Positions 8,669 to 20,500 of a stretch of DNA of 64,000 bases are shown here, in pieces. Within the stretch, counting starts at the first letter, position 1; each line of letters starts with the position of its first letter. A program made the position numbers and the translations under genes. The notes under the pieces are model-generated. The model searched no databases and had not been told where the DNA came from. It worked only from the letters and a program-made list of their open reading frames with translations. The DNA is taken from contig CALWPL010000003.1 in assembly GCA_944383405.1 (NCBI GenBank), positions 122,705 to 186,704 of the forward strand. The letters run 5' to 3'. Source of the DNA: an uncultured Clostridia bacterium. Lineage in GTDB: Bacteria > Bacillota > Clostridia > Christensenellales > UBA1242.

Positions 8669-10189
8669 TTGGAAAATACAGATAAACTCAACATTGCCAC
8701 TAAAACTAAGTTAGGAGAAACACAATTAAAAAATACAGTTACTATTAATAGCGACATTCAAATTACAAAAGTTTTGACGGCCGGTGTTAGAACAAAGGTA
8801 GAAAATATTATGCCAGGTAGTGGGGAGGTTAAATTTGATGGGGAAATTGAATACGATTTACTTGTTGTGCTAGACAACAATGAAATTTCTCCAATAACTG
8901 AGAAGTCGGCATTTTCGCTTGTATTTGAAAACAAAGATATAGGCCCTGATAGTGTTATACAAATTGAGTCTCATGTTGTGGAACTAAATAGTTCAAATTT
9001 TGCCTCTGGCGATTTTTCGTATAATTCAACAATTGATTTTAACATATATACCATAAATCAAAATAACGATTTAGCCTGTGCTGTTCCACCAGAAGATGTT
9101 TTTGTTAGGGAAGGAGAAGTCTCTTATACTAGTTTAGTTTGTAATACGGCAATTGAGTCAAGTATTAACTTTGAGTTGCCAAAAGATAGTAAAATTAATA
9201 AGATTTTATATATAAAAAATTTTGCAACAATTAAATCTGTAATTCCATCAGTTGATTATTTTGTAGTTGCGGGAGAAGTTTATTCAACAATAGTTTATAG
9301 TACAGATGATGGAGTTATAAGAAGTTTAAATAAGGAAAATAGTTTTTCAGAGGAAATTGAAGCAAAAGGAACAAATAAAGATTCTAATATTCAGGCTTTT
9401 GTTTCTACAAAAGAATCTATTATAACTGAAAATGATGAGGGCAATAGGTTTATATTTGAAATTCCACTTTGCATTAATTCGTTTGTTTTTAATAGAGAGA
9501 TTAAATCTTGTATTGTAGATGCATATAGTGTAAAATATGAAGTCAATTTGACTACTACATCTTTTGAACAAAATGATTTTAATTCAACAAAGCAAGTAGA
9601 AGAAAATATCTTAACTAATTTTTCTTTATCAGAAACTATTTCTCCTATTGATAAAATACTAGCGGTTGTTCCTACTAATATTAGAATTGTAAATCAAATA
9701 GTAAAGCAGGGAGAAGTTCTTATTGATGGCATTGCTATGCTAAACATAATTTATTATAGTGAAGATGAAGAAGGTAATAATATATTAAATTCAGTTGATG
9801 TTGATGTGCCATATTCTTTAACTTTTAGTGCTTTAGATGTAAATGAAAAAGATAATGTTTTTATTAATGTTTCCTTTGGCGATATTAATGTAAAGAGTAG
9901 ACATGGTAGAGAATTAGAAATTTTAGCAGAAATAAAGATAAATTACAATAATACTGTGCCATCAGTTTCTTATATAACAACTGAAATTTTGTTAGGGGAT
10001 GAAAAAGAAACAAGAGATTGTGGGCTAGAAATTTATCTTGCAAAATCTAATCAAACTTTGTGGGATATAGCAAAAGAACTTAATGTAAGCGTAACAGATA
10101 TTATGACTCAAAATAGTGAATTATCCCTACCGCTAAAAGATGGAGAAAAAATTGTTGTTTATAGACAACTTCGTATTGAAGAAAATTAA
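8669..10189 (+). CDS. sipL: Clostridial spore morphogenetic protein SipL (SPOCS + LysM)
   Basis: 506-residue protein with SPOCS-type beta-rich repeats across roughly residues 1-440 and a C-terminal LysM domain (about 455-500: SNQTLWDIAKELNVSVTDI, then LKDGEKIVVY). This is the SipL architecture. In Clostridioides, SipL binds SpoIVA and tethers coat to the forespore surface. SipL is characteristic of Clostridia rather than Bacillus, which helps place the organism. Start is TTG 8669, 7 nt behind AAGGGGG. spoIIR, sleB and ypeB follow on the same strand. Confidence 0.9.
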   Translation: MENTDKLNIATKTKLGETQLKNTVTINSDIQITKVLTAGVRTKVENIMPGSGEVKFDGEIEYDLLVVLDNNEISPITEKSAFSLVFENKDIGPDSVIQIESHVVELNSSNFASGDFSYNSTIDFNIYTINQNNDLACAVPPEDVFVREGEVSYTSLVCNTAIESSINFELPKDSKINKILYIKNFATIKSVIPSVDYFVVAGEVYSTIVYSTDDGVIRSLNKENSFSEEIEAKGTNKDSNIQAFVSTKESIITENDEGNRFIFEIPLCINSFVFNREIKSCIVDAYSVKYEVNLTTTSFEQNDFNSTKQVEENILTNFSLSETISPIDKILAVVPTNIRIVNQIVKQGEVLIDGIAMLNIIYYSEDEEGNNILNSVDVDVPYSLTFSALDVNEKDNVFINVSFGDINVKSRHGRELEILAEIKINYNNTVPSVSYITTEILLGDEKETRDCGLEIYLAKSNQTLWDIAKELNVSVTDIMTQNSELSLPLKDGEKIVVYRQLRIEEN

Positions 10190-10253
10190 TTTAACTTTGA
10201 TTAAAAAAATAAATATGGGTAATAATTCTTTCATAGTTGCAGGAGAGATTAAA

Positions 10254-10778
10254 ATGAAAAGATTTATTTCCATATTTTTTTTATGTCTTGTCATATGTGT
10301 GATGTTTATAATTGGGGTTTTCAGTGCTAAGCAGTATCATACAGAATATTTAAGAATACATATAAGAGCAAATAGCAATTCACAAGTTGACCAGGATATT
10401 AAATATCAAGTAAAGGATGAAATTGTAGAGTTTTTAACTCCAATTATTTCATCCTGCAAAACTAAAAAAGATTTTCAAAACAAACTAAATCAAAATTTAT
10501 CTAATATTGTTGGTATAGCAAACAAAATTCTTGCACAAAATAACTTTGATTACAAGAGTTCGGCAAAAATTACTAATGAGTATTTTCCTGTTAGAAGTTA
10601 TGACAATGTTACACTTGAAAATGGATATTATGATGCGTTGATTGTCAATCTTGGTTCAGGTAAAGGAGATAATTGGTGGTGCGTTGTTTATCCGCCTTTA
10701 TGCTTTTTAAATTCTAATGCTGATTATGTGTATAAGAGCCGAATCCTTGAAATAATTAAAAAGTTTTTTGGAGGATAA
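10254..10778 (+). CDS. spoIIR: Stage II sporulation protein R (SpoIIR)
   Basis: Forespore signalling protein that triggers SpoIIGA to process pro-sigma-E in the mother cell. It has an N-terminal secretion segment (MKRFISIFFLCLVICVMFI) and the family core YLRIHIRANSNSQVDQDIK, which is nearly diagnostic. GDNWWCVVYPPLCFLN is the typical C-terminal motif. Start ATG 10254 lies 6 nt behind AGGAGAG; an upstream extension would overlap sipL. The 174 residues fit the family. It abuts sleB directly. Confidence 0.94.
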   Translation: MKRFISIFFLCLVICVMFIIGVFSAKQYHTEYLRIHIRANSNSQVDQDIKYQVKDEIVEFLTPIISSCKTKKDFQNKLNQNLSNIVGIANKILAQNNFDYKSSAKITNEYFPVRSYDNVTLENGYYDALIVNLGSGKGDNWWCVVYPPLCFLNSNADYVYKSRILEIIKKFFGG

Positions 10779-11636
10779 ATGAAAAGGTATTTAGTTGTTT
10801 TGAGCATTTGTTTGCTTTTAATTGTAGGGGTATCTTATATTGTAACAAGTTATGTTTTGCCTCAAAATAATCCTATTGCATTATACACCGCAACAACATC
10901 TGAGAATAAGCGGATTCAGCAAAGATTAAAAGAACTCGGATATTATAAAGGGAGTATTGATGGTATTTTAGGAAGCCAAAGTTTAAGTGCAATAAGAAAA
11001 TTTCAAAGGGATTATGGTTTAAGTGTTGATGGCATTGTAGGCCCTAAAACTTTGTCTGCACTTGGTTTATCTGGAAGTTCTTCAAGTAGTTATTCTGCAA
11101 CAGCAATTCAACAGAAATTGAAAAACTTAGGTTACTATACAGGGAATATAGATGGAATACTTGGGACTAAAAGTCTTAATGCCATTAGAAATTTTCAGAG
11201 AGATTATGGTTTAAGTGTTGATGGCATTGTAGGACCTAAAACAGCGTCAGCGCTTGGGCTAACTTCAAGTTCTTCAAGTCAGTCTTCTAGTGATTTATAT
11301 CTTCTTGCAAAGTGTGTTTATGCGGAAGCGAGAGGTGAGCCTTATGTCGGTCAAGTTGCAGTTGCTGCTGTTATTTTAAATAGGGTTGAGAGCCCAGAAT
11401 TTCCAAATACAATAGCGGGAGTTATTTATCAGCCTTATGCATTTACAGCAGTTTCTGATGGGCAAATAAATTTAGAGCCTGACCAAACAGCATATAATGC
11501 TGCAAGAGATGCTATGAATGGTTGGGACCCAACCTATGGTTGTTTATTTTACTATAATCCATCAACAGCAACAAGTAGTTGGATATATTCAAGGCAAACA
11601 GTTGTAACTATTGGCGACCATGTGTTTGCTTTGTAA
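10779..11636 (+). CDS. sleB: Spore cortex-lytic enzyme SleB
   Basis: Germination-specific cortex hydrolase (lytic transglycosylase). It has an N-terminal signal or anchor helix (1-25), two PG_binding_1 domains (about 42-98 and 107-163), and a C-terminal Hydrolase_2 catalytic domain (about 175-285) starting YLLAKCVYAEARGEP, which holds the catalytic Glu. Having two binding domains rather than one is a variation, and the copies are nearly identical (IRNFQRDYGLSVDGIVGPK in the second). GGAGG overlaps the end of spoIIR. ypeB follows at once, as in Bacillus. Confidence 0.93.
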   Translation: MKRYLVVLSICLLLIVGVSYIVTSYVLPQNNPIALYTATTSENKRIQQRLKELGYYKGSIDGILGSQSLSAIRKFQRDYGLSVDGIVGPKTLSALGLSGSSSSSYSATAIQQKLKNLGYYTGNIDGILGTKSLNAIRNFQRDYGLSVDGIVGPKTASALGLTSSSSSQSSSDLYLLAKCVYAEARGEPYVGQVAVAAVILNRVESPEFPNTIAGVIYQPYAFTAVSDGQINLEPDQTAYNAARDAMNGWDPTYGCLFYYNPSTATSSWIYSRQTVVTIGDHVFAL

Positions 11637-11650
11637 AAGGAGATATAAAT

Positions 11651-13048
11651 ATGAAAAAAGTGTTCATTATTACAGTTTCAATTTTAAGTTGTTTAGTGAT
11701 TGTTTTAGGTATTACATTATTTTCAACAAATAGTACTTTAAATGCATCTAATGCAAATTTAGAGAACTTATATCAAAGGTCTTTTTACGAACTTGTTAAC
11801 AATGTAAATAATATGGAAGTAGAAATTAGTAAATTAATGGTTTCTAATGATTCGACTTCGCAACAAAAAATACTTTCAAACATTAAACAGCAAACAAGTG
11901 AGGCTGAAAACTCACTTAGTCTTCTTCCAGTTGATTCTCAGGTTATGAGTCAAACAACAATTTTTATGAATAAACTTAATGGGTATTGCACTTCGCTCAT
12001 AACATACAATGATGGCAAGATAGAGGAAGAAGATTATTCTACACTTATACAAGTTCACAATAGTATAAATAGCATCAAAAATGAACTTAATATAATTATG
12101 GAAAAGATAATGCATGGTTATAAGATTTCAGAAAATCTTGGAGATGGCGTGGAGAATAGTGATTTTTCATCTAATTTTACTTCTTTTACAACAGACACGA
12201 TGCAGTTTCCTAGTTTGATTTATGATGGACCTTTCTCAGATTCAACTCGTAATAAGGTTGTAAAAGGGCTTAAAGATGTAGAAGTTAGTCAAGAAGAAGC
12301 AGAAAATATAGTCAAGAAAATTTTTGGAGAAAATTTAATAGAGTTAAAATTTTTAGGAGAGGCAACAAGTGTTTTTGAAACTTATGATTTTGGTGTAATT
12401 GCAAATAATAGGAACTATTATATTCAAATAACTAAAAAAGGCGGATTCCTTCTTACAATGAGTGGGAATGTATTTAACAATAACTCACAAGATAATACAA
12501 CTCAAAAAGAAAGCGAAGATAACAGCACTACAACAGAGGAAGGTGTGAGTGTAGAAAGCATAGATGACAAGAATAGCGAACTTTTAAAAGCAATTGATAA
12601 GGCAATACAGTTTTGTGAAGAAAGAGATATTCAAGATATGGAATGTGTTTGGAGTGCTTCGTCTGAGAAGATAGCGTATATTAATCTAGCCCCAGTTATT
12701 GATGATATAATAATGTATCCAGATTTAATAAAAATTAAAGTAGATTTAGGAGATAATACGATAGTTGGGTGGGAAGCGTCGGCTTATGCATATAATCATG
12801 TTGAAAGAGAAGATTTAATACCACAATTAAGTGAAAAAGAAGCAAGAGAAAAAATAAGTTCTAATTTGGAGATTCAAACTCAGAGATTATGTGTAATTCC
12901 ACTTGATTATGTTGGAGAAACGCTTGCTTATGAATTTGCAGGGGAATATTCTGGCTATAAATATTATTTATATATTGATGCATATACAGGAAATCAAGTA
13001 AGAGTTTTAAGGGTTATTCAGACTAATGAAGGGGAACTTGTGATATAG
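11651..13048 (+). CDS. ypeB: Germination protein YpeB
   Basis: 465-residue partner required for SleB stability and localisation in the spore. One N-terminal membrane helix (MKKVFIITVSILSCLVIVL), a helical region to about 180, then repeated PepSY-like segments such as EEAENIVKKIFGENLIEL and KEAREKISSNLEIQTQRL, ending DAYTGNQVRVLRVI. A Ser/Thr/Glu/Asn linker lies near residue 285. Start ATG 11651 is 9 nt behind AAAGGAG; a longer frame overlapping sleB is rejected. sleB-ypeB is a classic operon. Confidence 0.92.
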   Translation: MKKVFIITVSILSCLVIVLGITLFSTNSTLNASNANLENLYQRSFYELVNNVNNMEVEISKLMVSNDSTSQQKILSNIKQQTSEAENSLSLLPVDSQVMSQTTIFMNKLNGYCTSLITYNDGKIEEEDYSTLIQVHNSINSIKNELNIIMEKIMHGYKISENLGDGVENSDFSSNFTSFTTDTMQFPSLIYDGPFSDSTRNKVVKGLKDVEVSQEEAENIVKKIFGENLIELKFLGEATSVFETYDFGVIANNRNYYIQITKKGGFLLTMSGNVFNNNSQDNTTQKESEDNSTTTEEGVSVESIDDKNSELLKAIDKAIQFCEERDIQDMECVWSASSEKIAYINLAPVIDDIIMYPDLIKIKVDLGDNTIVGWEASAYAYNHVEREDLIPQLSEKEAREKISSNLEIQTQRLCVIPLDYVGETLAYEFAGEYSGYKYYLYIDAYTGNQVRVLRVIQTNEGELVI

Positions 13049-13159
13049 ATTTGAAAAGTTCTATAATGAGTTTAGTATTATAAATAGAAGTTTTTGTTAG
13101 TTTGCAAGGTTGGGTTTACAAGTAAATAATAAATCCTTTTTGAAAATTTATTGTTAACA

Positions 13160-13187
13160 AAAAAGGGAAGGACAAACCTTCCTTTTT
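13160..13187 (+). terminator. Intrinsic terminator of the sipL-ypeB operon
   Basis: GGAAGG/CCTTCC core extended by AAAA/TTTT, loop ACAAA, T-run to 13187. Confidence 0.8.
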
Positions 13188-13290
13188 ACTTATATAAGTA
13201 AATTTTCCTAATAAAACTTTCTAAAACTAACTTTTTCTTTACTTTTACTAACTCTTATTGTATACTAAATCAAGAAAGAAAGGAAGAAAA

Positions 13291-14475
13291 ATGAAGAAAA
13301 TTGACGAAATTACAATGAGAAATATGGGCATCTTTGATTTGAGAAGTCTAGCAAGAGATATAGGTGTCCATTCTCCTACGATATATAAAAAAGAAGAATT
13401 GATTTCCAAAATCATGCAGATAATGAGTGGTGAAAAAACGCCGCAGATGCCAAAAAGTAGGCAGGGGCGTCCTCCAAAGGAAAGAAATAATTTTATAGTA
13501 AACCAAGATGGAGGATTGTTGACGCTTTCTAATACTTTTTATAATAATGAAAATATTCAAAGATTAGATAATTTAGAATATGATTTTTCTTCTCCAAGAA
13601 GCAATTCGCTAAGTACGCTTTTAGATTCATTGCCTCAGACAGCGTTTGAGTATGACGATAGTGGAGAATTTGAAAACGGTGAAGGTTATTATCTAAAAAT
13701 TGAAAATGAAGGTTATATTTTTGTAAATGGTAAAAGTGCTGATTTATATACTGCCATTTTAGTGCCAAATGAGTTGGTTGCTTGCTCAAATATACGCCAA
13801 GGAGATTTCCTAAAATGCATATATAGGAATAGTAAAAGTTTGAATTTAAGAATTGCAACACAAATTAATAATTTAGATGAGTTTATTTCAGAAAAAGAAA
13901 AGTTTACAAATCTTAGACTAATTCAAACAAGCAATTTTTTTAGCCTTACAGACAAACTGAATTTTAAAATAAGAGAAGGCTCGAAAGTTATTTTAAAAAT
14001 TAATTCATTAACAGACTATCAGGGGATATTAAATGATAGTATGAAATTTAGTAAAGACAACAAATGCACTTTTGTTAATTTGTGCCTTGATGCGATTCCA
14101 GAATATAATCTTAACTTTGAAGAGAGTTTTTATACGGAAATCGGAGATACGGATAAAATGAACCTTTTCATAGTTGAGTTGGTTATAAATAGATTAATGC
14201 GTTTAATCGAAAATGGGAAGAGAGTTGTTATTTTAATTAATGAATTAATGAAACTTTTAAAATATCAAAATTTCATTAATGGGAATAGCATTGATGATTT
14301 TAAATCGAATTCTATAATTTTGATTGAAAAATTACTTAAAATTGCAGGCTTGTATAGTAATGGGGGGAGTTTAACTATACTTGCTTTATATAAAAATGAT
14401 AATATATCTAACTGTGGAAGGTTTCTTCTTAATGAACTTGAAAATTATAATTGCCAGTTTGTTGATATAAATTAA
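13291..14475 (+). CDS. Rho-like protein lacking the ATPase P-loop
   Basis: 394-residue protein collinear with transcription terminator Rho. Residues 5-45 are a Rho N-terminal domain (MRNMGIFDLRSLARDIGV). A basic linker PKSRQGRPPKE follows. An OB/cold-shock-like domain (about 130-200) has GYYLKIENEGYIFV and NIRQGDFLKCIY. The RecA-like domain keeps the framework ENGKRVVILINELMKLLKY, corresponding to Rho VVILLDSITRLARAYN, and NGGSLTILALYK, corresponding to GGSLTIIATALV. Where Rho has its GPPKAGKT Walker A loop there is REGSKVILKINSLTDYQG, with no GKT. Start ATG 13291 follows AAAGGAAG. Probably RNA-binding without ATP-driven translocation; function unknown. Confidence 0.75.
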   Translation: MKKIDEITMRNMGIFDLRSLARDIGVHSPTIYKKEELISKIMQIMSGEKTPQMPKSRQGRPPKERNNFIVNQDGGLLTLSNTFYNNENIQRLDNLEYDFSSPRSNSLSTLLDSLPQTAFEYDDSGEFENGEGYYLKIENEGYIFVNGKSADLYTAILVPNELVACSNIRQGDFLKCIYRNSKSLNLRIATQINNLDEFISEKEKFTNLRLIQTSNFFSLTDKLNFKIREGSKVILKINSLTDYQGILNDSMKFSKDNKCTFVNLCLDAIPEYNLNFEESFYTEIGDTDKMNLFIVELVINRLMRLIENGKRVVILINELMKLLKYQNFINGNSIDDFKSNSIILIEKLLKIAGLYSNGGSLTILALYKNDNISNCGRFLLNELENYNCQFVDIN

Positions 14476-14527
14476 AACCTTATAAATTTATTATAAGCAT
14501 ATACTTATTTTATTTATATTATTTAAT

Positions 14528-14564
14528 AAAAAATCACTTATTCTTTTGTGAATAAGTGATTTTT
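14528..14564. terminator. Bidirectional intrinsic terminator
   Basis: Near-perfect 14-bp stem AAAATCACTTATTC / GAATAAGTGATTTT with a 6-nt TTTTGT loop, flanked by A and T runs. It serves both the Rho-like gene (+) and the convergent giant surface-protein gene (-). Confidence 0.85.
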
Positions 14565-14568
14565 AATT

Positions 14569-17500
14569 TTATCTAACTTTCATTCTTGTTCTAAGTTTAA
14601 TAACGACTATTATAAGTACGATTACAGCGACTACTACAATAACAATAATTATGATTGCAAAAGTGTTCAAAGGGTCAGTTTTATTAACTCTAAAACTTGA
14701 AATAATGTTTCCATTTGCTGTTTCGACTTGAATGAAATATGAATTAGAGTGAGTTAATGTGAAACTGGAAGAAGTTTCTGTTGAAGTCTCGTCAATTATA
14801 AATCTACCATACTGATAGAATGTTTCACTATCTTGATTATAAACTAAAACATTGATATAACATTCTCCAAGTTGATTATAAATATAACTTGGATTATATG
14901 ATATAACTATTTCAGATGTTGTTGTTTCGCCATATCCAATACTACTTGAAATTGAAGGAACATAATCGCTTATTAGGAAGGAGAATACCAATATGTCATC
15001 ATTACTTTCACCATATTTTAATGTTATAGTGTAATAACCATTTCCACTTTTACTATCGCTAGAAGATATAAAAATGGATGATATTGTGCCATTAACCATA
15101 AAGTTGTCTGTAATATCTTCATTGTTTCTAATTACTTGTAAGATTTCGTAATTTGCTGTTTCAGTAAATTCAAAAGCAAGTCTAGCAGACGATGTGGAGA
15201 TAATTGTAAAGGTATAGGTTGCTGGGTTTAAATCTCTACCATCATGAGACGCTCTAAGAGTAACTACATATTTTCCAGAAGTATTAAATGAAATAATATT
15301 ATCGTTTCTTGTATAAGTAGTATAGTTAATGCCATTTCTTGTTACGCTTATGTTAAAACCATCTAACATATTTAAATAATATTCATCAATTACAATATCT
15401 AAGTTGTTATTAAAAACGCCATATTGAATAGGATTATAGTCTGTACCATTATAATTAATGTGATATATTACTTGTGTAAGAATGTAAATTGTGTAGACAT
15501 TTGGTTCAAAGGCAAGAGAATTATTTGAAAATCTATGAGTATTTCCTGCTAAATCTCTAAACATTAATTTATGCGTTCCAGCCCCATATAATGTAGAAGT
15601 ATTTCTGTTATTTGAATTATTGTAAGAATAGTCAAGTGGGGAATAACTATTTTCAACACCATATTGTTCAAGTATATAAATAAAGTTTCCTTGATTGTAC
15701 CAATATGTGTTTTGTTCAGTAATAGATGAATTTAGACTATTCCAATGTAATACCACATCATTGCCTGTAAGTTCATTATTTGTAAGTTGTTTTTCTGTTG
15801 TGTCAATGGTTAAATTTATAGTTGAGTTTTCGTTATAGTAAATAGTGCTACTTAGAAGATTACTAGTTTGAGGGACTTTTGTTACGGCAAATAATTCAAT
15901 TCTAATAGGACCCCGCAAACTATATACAAGATAAATTGTTGTCCAATAATCAGTCCCAACAGACTCTGGTGTCGGATTCTTTTCACCTGTACCTTGTAGG
16001 AAAAAGTTGGTTAATAAGTTATTTTGGAATGTGAACTCAATTATATCAATATCTATGTTGCTATTATAAACTATTTTAGGAGTATAGATTGAGTAATAGT
16101 GATTAAGTTTTGTTACATTTGCAATTCCAACATTTGTAGAAGAGAAAATTCCGTTTTGATATCCTAATGATTCGACTAATATATCATATTCTGTTCTATT
16201 CCTATCAATAATATTTTGAAGTAGCCCATTATCTTTCATTTGTGTTAAAGCGGCATATATAACATTTATAATAGGTTGAGCCTGAGTGTTACTCATAAAA
16301 TATGCCATATTGTTTGCTTCATTTTGAGTTAAATCAAAATTTTCATAAGGGGAAGGGGAAAGTTCATTGTCATCTACTAAGACGCTATAAAGAGGGAAGT
16401 TCCCAAATTGAATAACAAAATATACAGACCTTGTATTTCTAAGCAGGCTATTTGTTATGTCAAGCCTATAATATCCTTCTTCGCTAACAACTTGTCCACG
16501 AGAAACTGATATCCCATTTCTGTAAAGCCCATTAGAATCTCTTGTATAAAGGGTTGCAGTTGAAACAGGATTTGTATCTGAGTCATTTAAAATGTCATAT
16601 TCACAACCTGCTATATAACCCCAGTTAATTCTAACTATTGAGTTTGTGATTTGAGAAGAACTTTCTTCAAGGGTTGATGAAATTTCGTCATTAATATCAT
16701 TATTATTTGTAAGTCTAATTTCAGGCAATTCATCAAAAATTGTTATTTGAATTGATTTTTGTAATGTATTATCTGTAATGTCATAGTATTCAATTAAATA
16801 TTTTGTTGTTCCGCCTACTTTTTCATTTGCAGGTATATCTTGGTAGGAGTAATTAGAACTTAATGTAAAGGTTTTGCAATTATTTGAGGCTAAACTAGGG
16901 GATAATGTTTCAAGTGATGTGCCAGAATACAAAATACCATTTACATAAACATTATATATATTTCCCTCATAAGTTACTTGAACTTCTCCGCCTGTGTAAT
17001 AAATTTCATTTTTCGAGTCAAGTTGATAGTTATATTCAAAGTTATATTCCGTATCAAAGTCATTGATTCTGTACTCTCCAACATAAAGATTGTATTCGTA
17101 AGATGAAGTGTTGTAGTTATCTGTATAAACTACTTTATATACACCTCTTTGAAGATTTCTTATAGGATTATTTAGTCTTATATCATCACGATTATCATAA
17201 GAAAGTAATTGTTGCCAAGAATTTGTGGAATTTGAATAAATAAGTAATCTTAGAGATGTTAAGTACAACACGGATGTGCTTGAATATGCAGGTAAAACAA
17301 GATTATATGTTGAAGTATTTGTTGAAATATCAGGGACTTCAATTATAGTTGGGGCATCTAATTTTGCAGTGTTCTCATTTGTTATAATGCTTACAGACCT
17401 AATAACAACAGGGAATGTTGAGTTATATCTTGATAAGGTAAAACTATATCTACAATTAAGAGTACTTGTTAAAAATTCATTTAGTCTTTGGGTTAATGTA

Positions 17501-20500
17501 GGAGTTAAACTTTGATTTCCTGGTGTTAAGTAAATTGCTCCCTCAAAGTTACTATTTAATGTTTTATTTCTAACACTTACAACACCCCAACCAAAGTTAG
17601 ATGAAAGTTTTGATATTTCAAATAACTCGTCGGCGGTTATATCACTTGTTGTATTAGGTTCAAAAGTAATTCTATTTGCATCTCTTCCATCAAGGTTTAA
17701 TATGTGATAATTTTCTTGTCCTGTTGGTGAAAAATATACTGTAAATGCTCTAAAATTTTCGGCGTAGTCTTTTTCAATTATTTCATAATATCCGCTTGGA
17801 GTTTGAGATAAAGTTGATTGTATTAAGGAGTATAATGTAGATTCATTAGCATATTCGACCCTATACCAAGTGTTATTTCCTATAGTTATTATGTCATTAT
17901 TTAAAGTTGCTTCTGAGAACTTTGGATATTGTCCAAAAATATCTTCGTTTTCATAATATGGAGTATTAGCCATATCAGGAGTAATACTAGGGAAGTCCCC
18001 ATTATATTTATTGTATGACCTAACATAAAAGTAAGGAAGTGTTTCTTCTGAATTATAATTTAAAACATAATTATTACTAACGCCAAAAGTATAGGTTAGA
18101 ACAGAAGGTTGGGTTGAAAGATTTGCAATGTTAAAATCTTCTTCTTTAAAAGATGATACACTATCGCCATAATAAGTATTTAAGAAATCTTCACTACTAA
18201 TTAGGTTGTCAAGATTTGTATTTGGCTTTGTTCTATCTATAGAAACAGAATAAGTTGTTTGTTTAAATGAGAAATCTTGATTTCCTAAATAAGACAAGGT
18301 TACATCGTAAGTAGACTCATTTGCAATACCAAAATAAAGAGTGTAAATATATCTATAATAATTTTGACCATCATAAGTTTCATATTTATTAATTTCATCA
18401 TAATAGTCAATAGTTAGGTATAATAGGAATGTATTTTGGTCAATAGTATCCTGAGAAACAAGGGAAGGAGTTTGACTTGACGAATTAAATAATATAGCAA
18501 TATTTCCATCTGCGAGTTCATTTAAGTTATAACTTGAAAGATTTATAACATATGTTGAGAGTTGATTGTTTAGAGTATAATCAACTCTTATTTCTTCAAC
18601 AGATGATAAATAAGGTGTTCTATCATCTTGCCAACGCAAATATAGTTTGTTGTTTTCTGTACTATTACCACTATTTTGAAGGGCGTTTATTGCATATATA
18701 TGCATATTATATTCATCGTCAAGTAATTGTTCTTCAAAAGTTCCTGTTAAAGAATTGTAAATATAAGAGAAAGCCTGCGCTTGTGGGGAAGTGTATGAGA
18801 TTGTAAAGTTGAATGAAAATTCTATTGGATTATTATTAAGAGTAGTACCTGTGGAAGAAGTAATCGTGTAGCCTGTATTGTCAGTTATTATAATTTTATA
18901 TTGTCCTTCCTGCGAAAATATTAATTCTCCATTTGGATTAGAAGAAGATTTTAAACTTGAACTTGTACACATTCCTGTTAATTGATCATAGCCATCAACT
19001 ATAAAAGTTGATGTAAGACCTATTGAATTAGTATATATAATTCTAACATTTAATAGTGAGAAATCAATATTACTAAAAATGTAATCTAGCGTGCCATTTT
19101 CATGATACATAAAATATTTACTAACTGGAATATTGATTTTAATTGGTACTTCATTTGTAATAAGAAGCCTGTTATTTGACATTGTATAGAAATCTTTAAA
19201 AGTCCAACTATTATTTGTATTGTTATTGAGTATTATGCTTATATTGTCTCCGACTTCACGAGTTTTTGAATTTTGTATAAAATTTTCTGAAATTATTTCA
19301 TTGTGGTCAACATAAATTGTATAACTTCTTTCCTTTGGGTCAAGCGTAAATAACTCATGAAATTCGCCGTCATCAGAATTATAGTAGTAATAACCGCCGT
19401 AAGCGCCATTTTTATCTGTAAGTCCTGTTTCAACAAAAGTATTAGTTTCTGCATCGTAATTATATCCGCCACCACGATAAACACGAGTTATGACATATTT
19501 TCCTGGTTTAGTAATGCCTGTGCTACCACTTGATAAATAGTCAACATTTATTGCGTCAACTGTAAATATTTGTCCATCAAGAGATGTTGCTGTTAATTCT
19601 CCTTCTTCAGCAACAGATGAAAATGGATATGTATCTATAGAAAAATTCGCATCATTTGGGTCGAGGACAAAAGGGTAGTACTCATAAGTCAAAGATTGGA
19701 TTTCATAATATAGAGATTCGTTGTTATTAACTTTTACATATTCAAAACTTAATGTATTTAAGTTTGTGCCTGAATTTTGTCTTATATATTGTCTATTATT
19801 TGGATCATCGTAGGCATAAAAAGAACTCCTTACATTATCAAAACTCATGTGAATTTCTCGTATTGCTTGCATTCCATTTGCATTAGTTAATGTAAAATTA
19901 TAATCTGCTTCGCCAGTAAAAGTGTGATTGTCTGTTGCGTATATTACTGTTCTATAAAAAGGTTGATAGGTTGTTCCGTAAGCAGGACTATTTGAACCTT
20001 GTTCGCCTAGATTTACAGGTACATATGAATATTCAAGTGATGAGTTTTGAAGTAATAGATAATAAGTGCTTTTATCCTGTGCAGTGTTGAAAATATCTAC
20101 CCCTTGAGTTTCTTGAATATATTGAGATATTTGTTTTAAAACATCGCTATAAAAATCAAAAGAAATAGGAGATTTTTGAATAATTGTACCATTATTATTT
20201 AAGTCATAAGAAGATGTATAACTTATGTTTTCAATTTCTATTAAAGCCTCATTATCTAAGTTTGGAAGTTCAAGTGCCTTATGCGTGCCAAAATATAGAA
20301 CTGTATCTTCATTGACATAATTATTAACATTGTTAGTTGGGTCATAGGAGTTATTCCAAGTGGATTCTTCTGAAAGCCCTTCCCAATTTCCTTGTGCTAT
20401 AACAGGCATAGAGTTATCAATAAGAACAGCAACAGCAGAATAATTTCCGGCTTGATCATAAATAAAGAAATAATATAGACCTTCTTTTCTAAAATAATTG

